In this document: positions 18,421-18,579 of the stretch, one piece after another
How the letters are laid out: the number at the start of each line of letters is the position of its first letter
Numbering within the stretch: position 1 is the stretch's first letter
From: Patescibacteria group bacterium UBA1372
GTDB lineage: Bacteria; Patescibacteriota; Microgenomatia; UBA12405
NCBI GenBank assembly: GCA_002306295.1
Contig: DBRI01000009.1
Span: 60,472-79,050 of the forward strand
Length of the DNA stretch: 18,579 nt
Direction of reading: 5' to 3'
The notes under the pieces: model-generated
What the model saw: only the letters and a program-made list of their open reading frames with translations
Database searches by the model: none
What the model was told of the DNA's origin: nothing
Program-made: the position numbers and the translations under genes

Positions 18421-18579
18421 ATGAATAAAAGTAATCTAACTACAACTCTATTAATAGCCGTAGTTGTCGGCGTCCTAAGTTTTTATTCCGGTACTCTCTA
18501 CCAGAAAAATAAAACTCCTGATTTCAAATCAGCTCAATTCACTCCCGGTATGGGTAGAAATATCAATCCGTCCGGTAGG
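18421..18579 (+). CDS. N-terminal part of a membrane-anchored extracytoplasmic protein (partial)
   Basis: The frame is open from ATG 18421 to the window edge (53 residues; the end is missing). A short polar N-terminus leads to one membrane segment or signal anchor (about 7-26, TTTLLIAVVVGVLSFYSGTLY), then a polar stretch with QKNKTPDFKSAQFTPGMGRN. In CPR genomes, proteins with this start (one helix, F/Y-S-G/Y, Y-x-K, then a Gly/Met-rich linker) often continue into a small beta domain (DUF5666-like) and lie near MacAB-type exporters. That continuation is recalled, not visible. Position directly after the exporter genes suggests it belongs to the same functional group. Confidence 0.6.
   Translation, partial: MNKSNLTTTLLIAVVVGVLSFYSGTLYQKNKTPDFKSAQFTPGMGRNINPSGR

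Noticed and set aside
1..18579. Alternative genetic code with TGA read as Gly or Trp, as in some CPR lineages
   Set aside because: Well-identified genes end in TGA at their expected family length (for example the HAD-like gene and the exporter ATPase), and none needs TGA read-through.
1..18579. CRISPR array, tRNA or rRNA genes, insertion sequence or prophage
   Set aside because: No regularly spaced direct repeats, cloverleaf-like sequences, rRNA signatures, transposase or phage genes were seen; the brnT-brnA pair is the only mobile-type module.

Overview
This 18.6 kb window reads as a compact, AT-rich bacterial chromosome segment, most likely from a Candidate Phyla Radiation (Patescibacteria) member of Microgenomates type. 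That placement is inference. It rests on the gene mix (an ECF sigma factor with a small membrane partner, LemA/TPM proteins, GT-C membrane glycosyltransferases, an orphan EF-Tu-domain-2-like protein, a MacAB-type exporter with its own two-component system), the very short intergenic gaps, and several palindromic repeats of a kind seen in such genomes. TGA is used as a stop, so the code is standard. No rRNA, tRNA, CRISPR array or insertion sequence is visible, and no gene-free stretch exceeds 300 bases.

Layout. 1-510: the end of an unidentified helical protein and a small lipoprotein. 502-1450 (minus): ECF sigma factor and a three-helix membrane protein that may be its anti-sigma factor. 1494-2102: HAD-like hydrolase, divergent from the sigma gene through a mirror-symmetric promoter. 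2104-4147: TPM-domain protein and LemA (both minus), with a BrnT/BrnA toxin-antitoxin pair lodged between them on the opposite strand. 4365-5712: EF-Tu-domain-2-like protein and a CBS-less IMPDH/GMPR-family enzyme. 5817-7136: GT39-like membrane glycosyltransferase carrying an in-frame palindromic repeat. 7138-11770 (minus): DUF4342-like protein, TPR protein, SF1B helicase, AlkD-like DNA glycosylase, second GT-C-like membrane protein and a CPCC zinc-ribbon protein. 11823-13289: 5'-nucleotidase-like metallophosphoesterase without a signal peptide. 13329-18333: response regulator, histidine kinase, MacA-like adaptor, MacB-like ATPase and MacB-like permease. 18421-end: start of a membrane-anchored protein.

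Two patterns run through the window. First, most transcription-unit starts have a -10-like hexamer (TATAAT, TAAAAT, TACAAT and similar) ending 5-8 nt, usually 6 nt, before the start codon, with no Shine-Dalgarno sequence. This implies mainly leaderless mRNAs and fixes several start codons. Second, the response-regulator gene and the macA-like gene carry the same 17-bp box (TTAAGCMAAAYTTAAGA). In both it lies exactly 10 nt upstream of the -10 and contains two TTAAG half-sites 11 bp apart. This is the geometry of an OmpR/PhoB-family activator site, so the regulator probably controls both itself and the exporter. That self-contained sensor-regulator-exporter regulon is the strongest system-level signal here.
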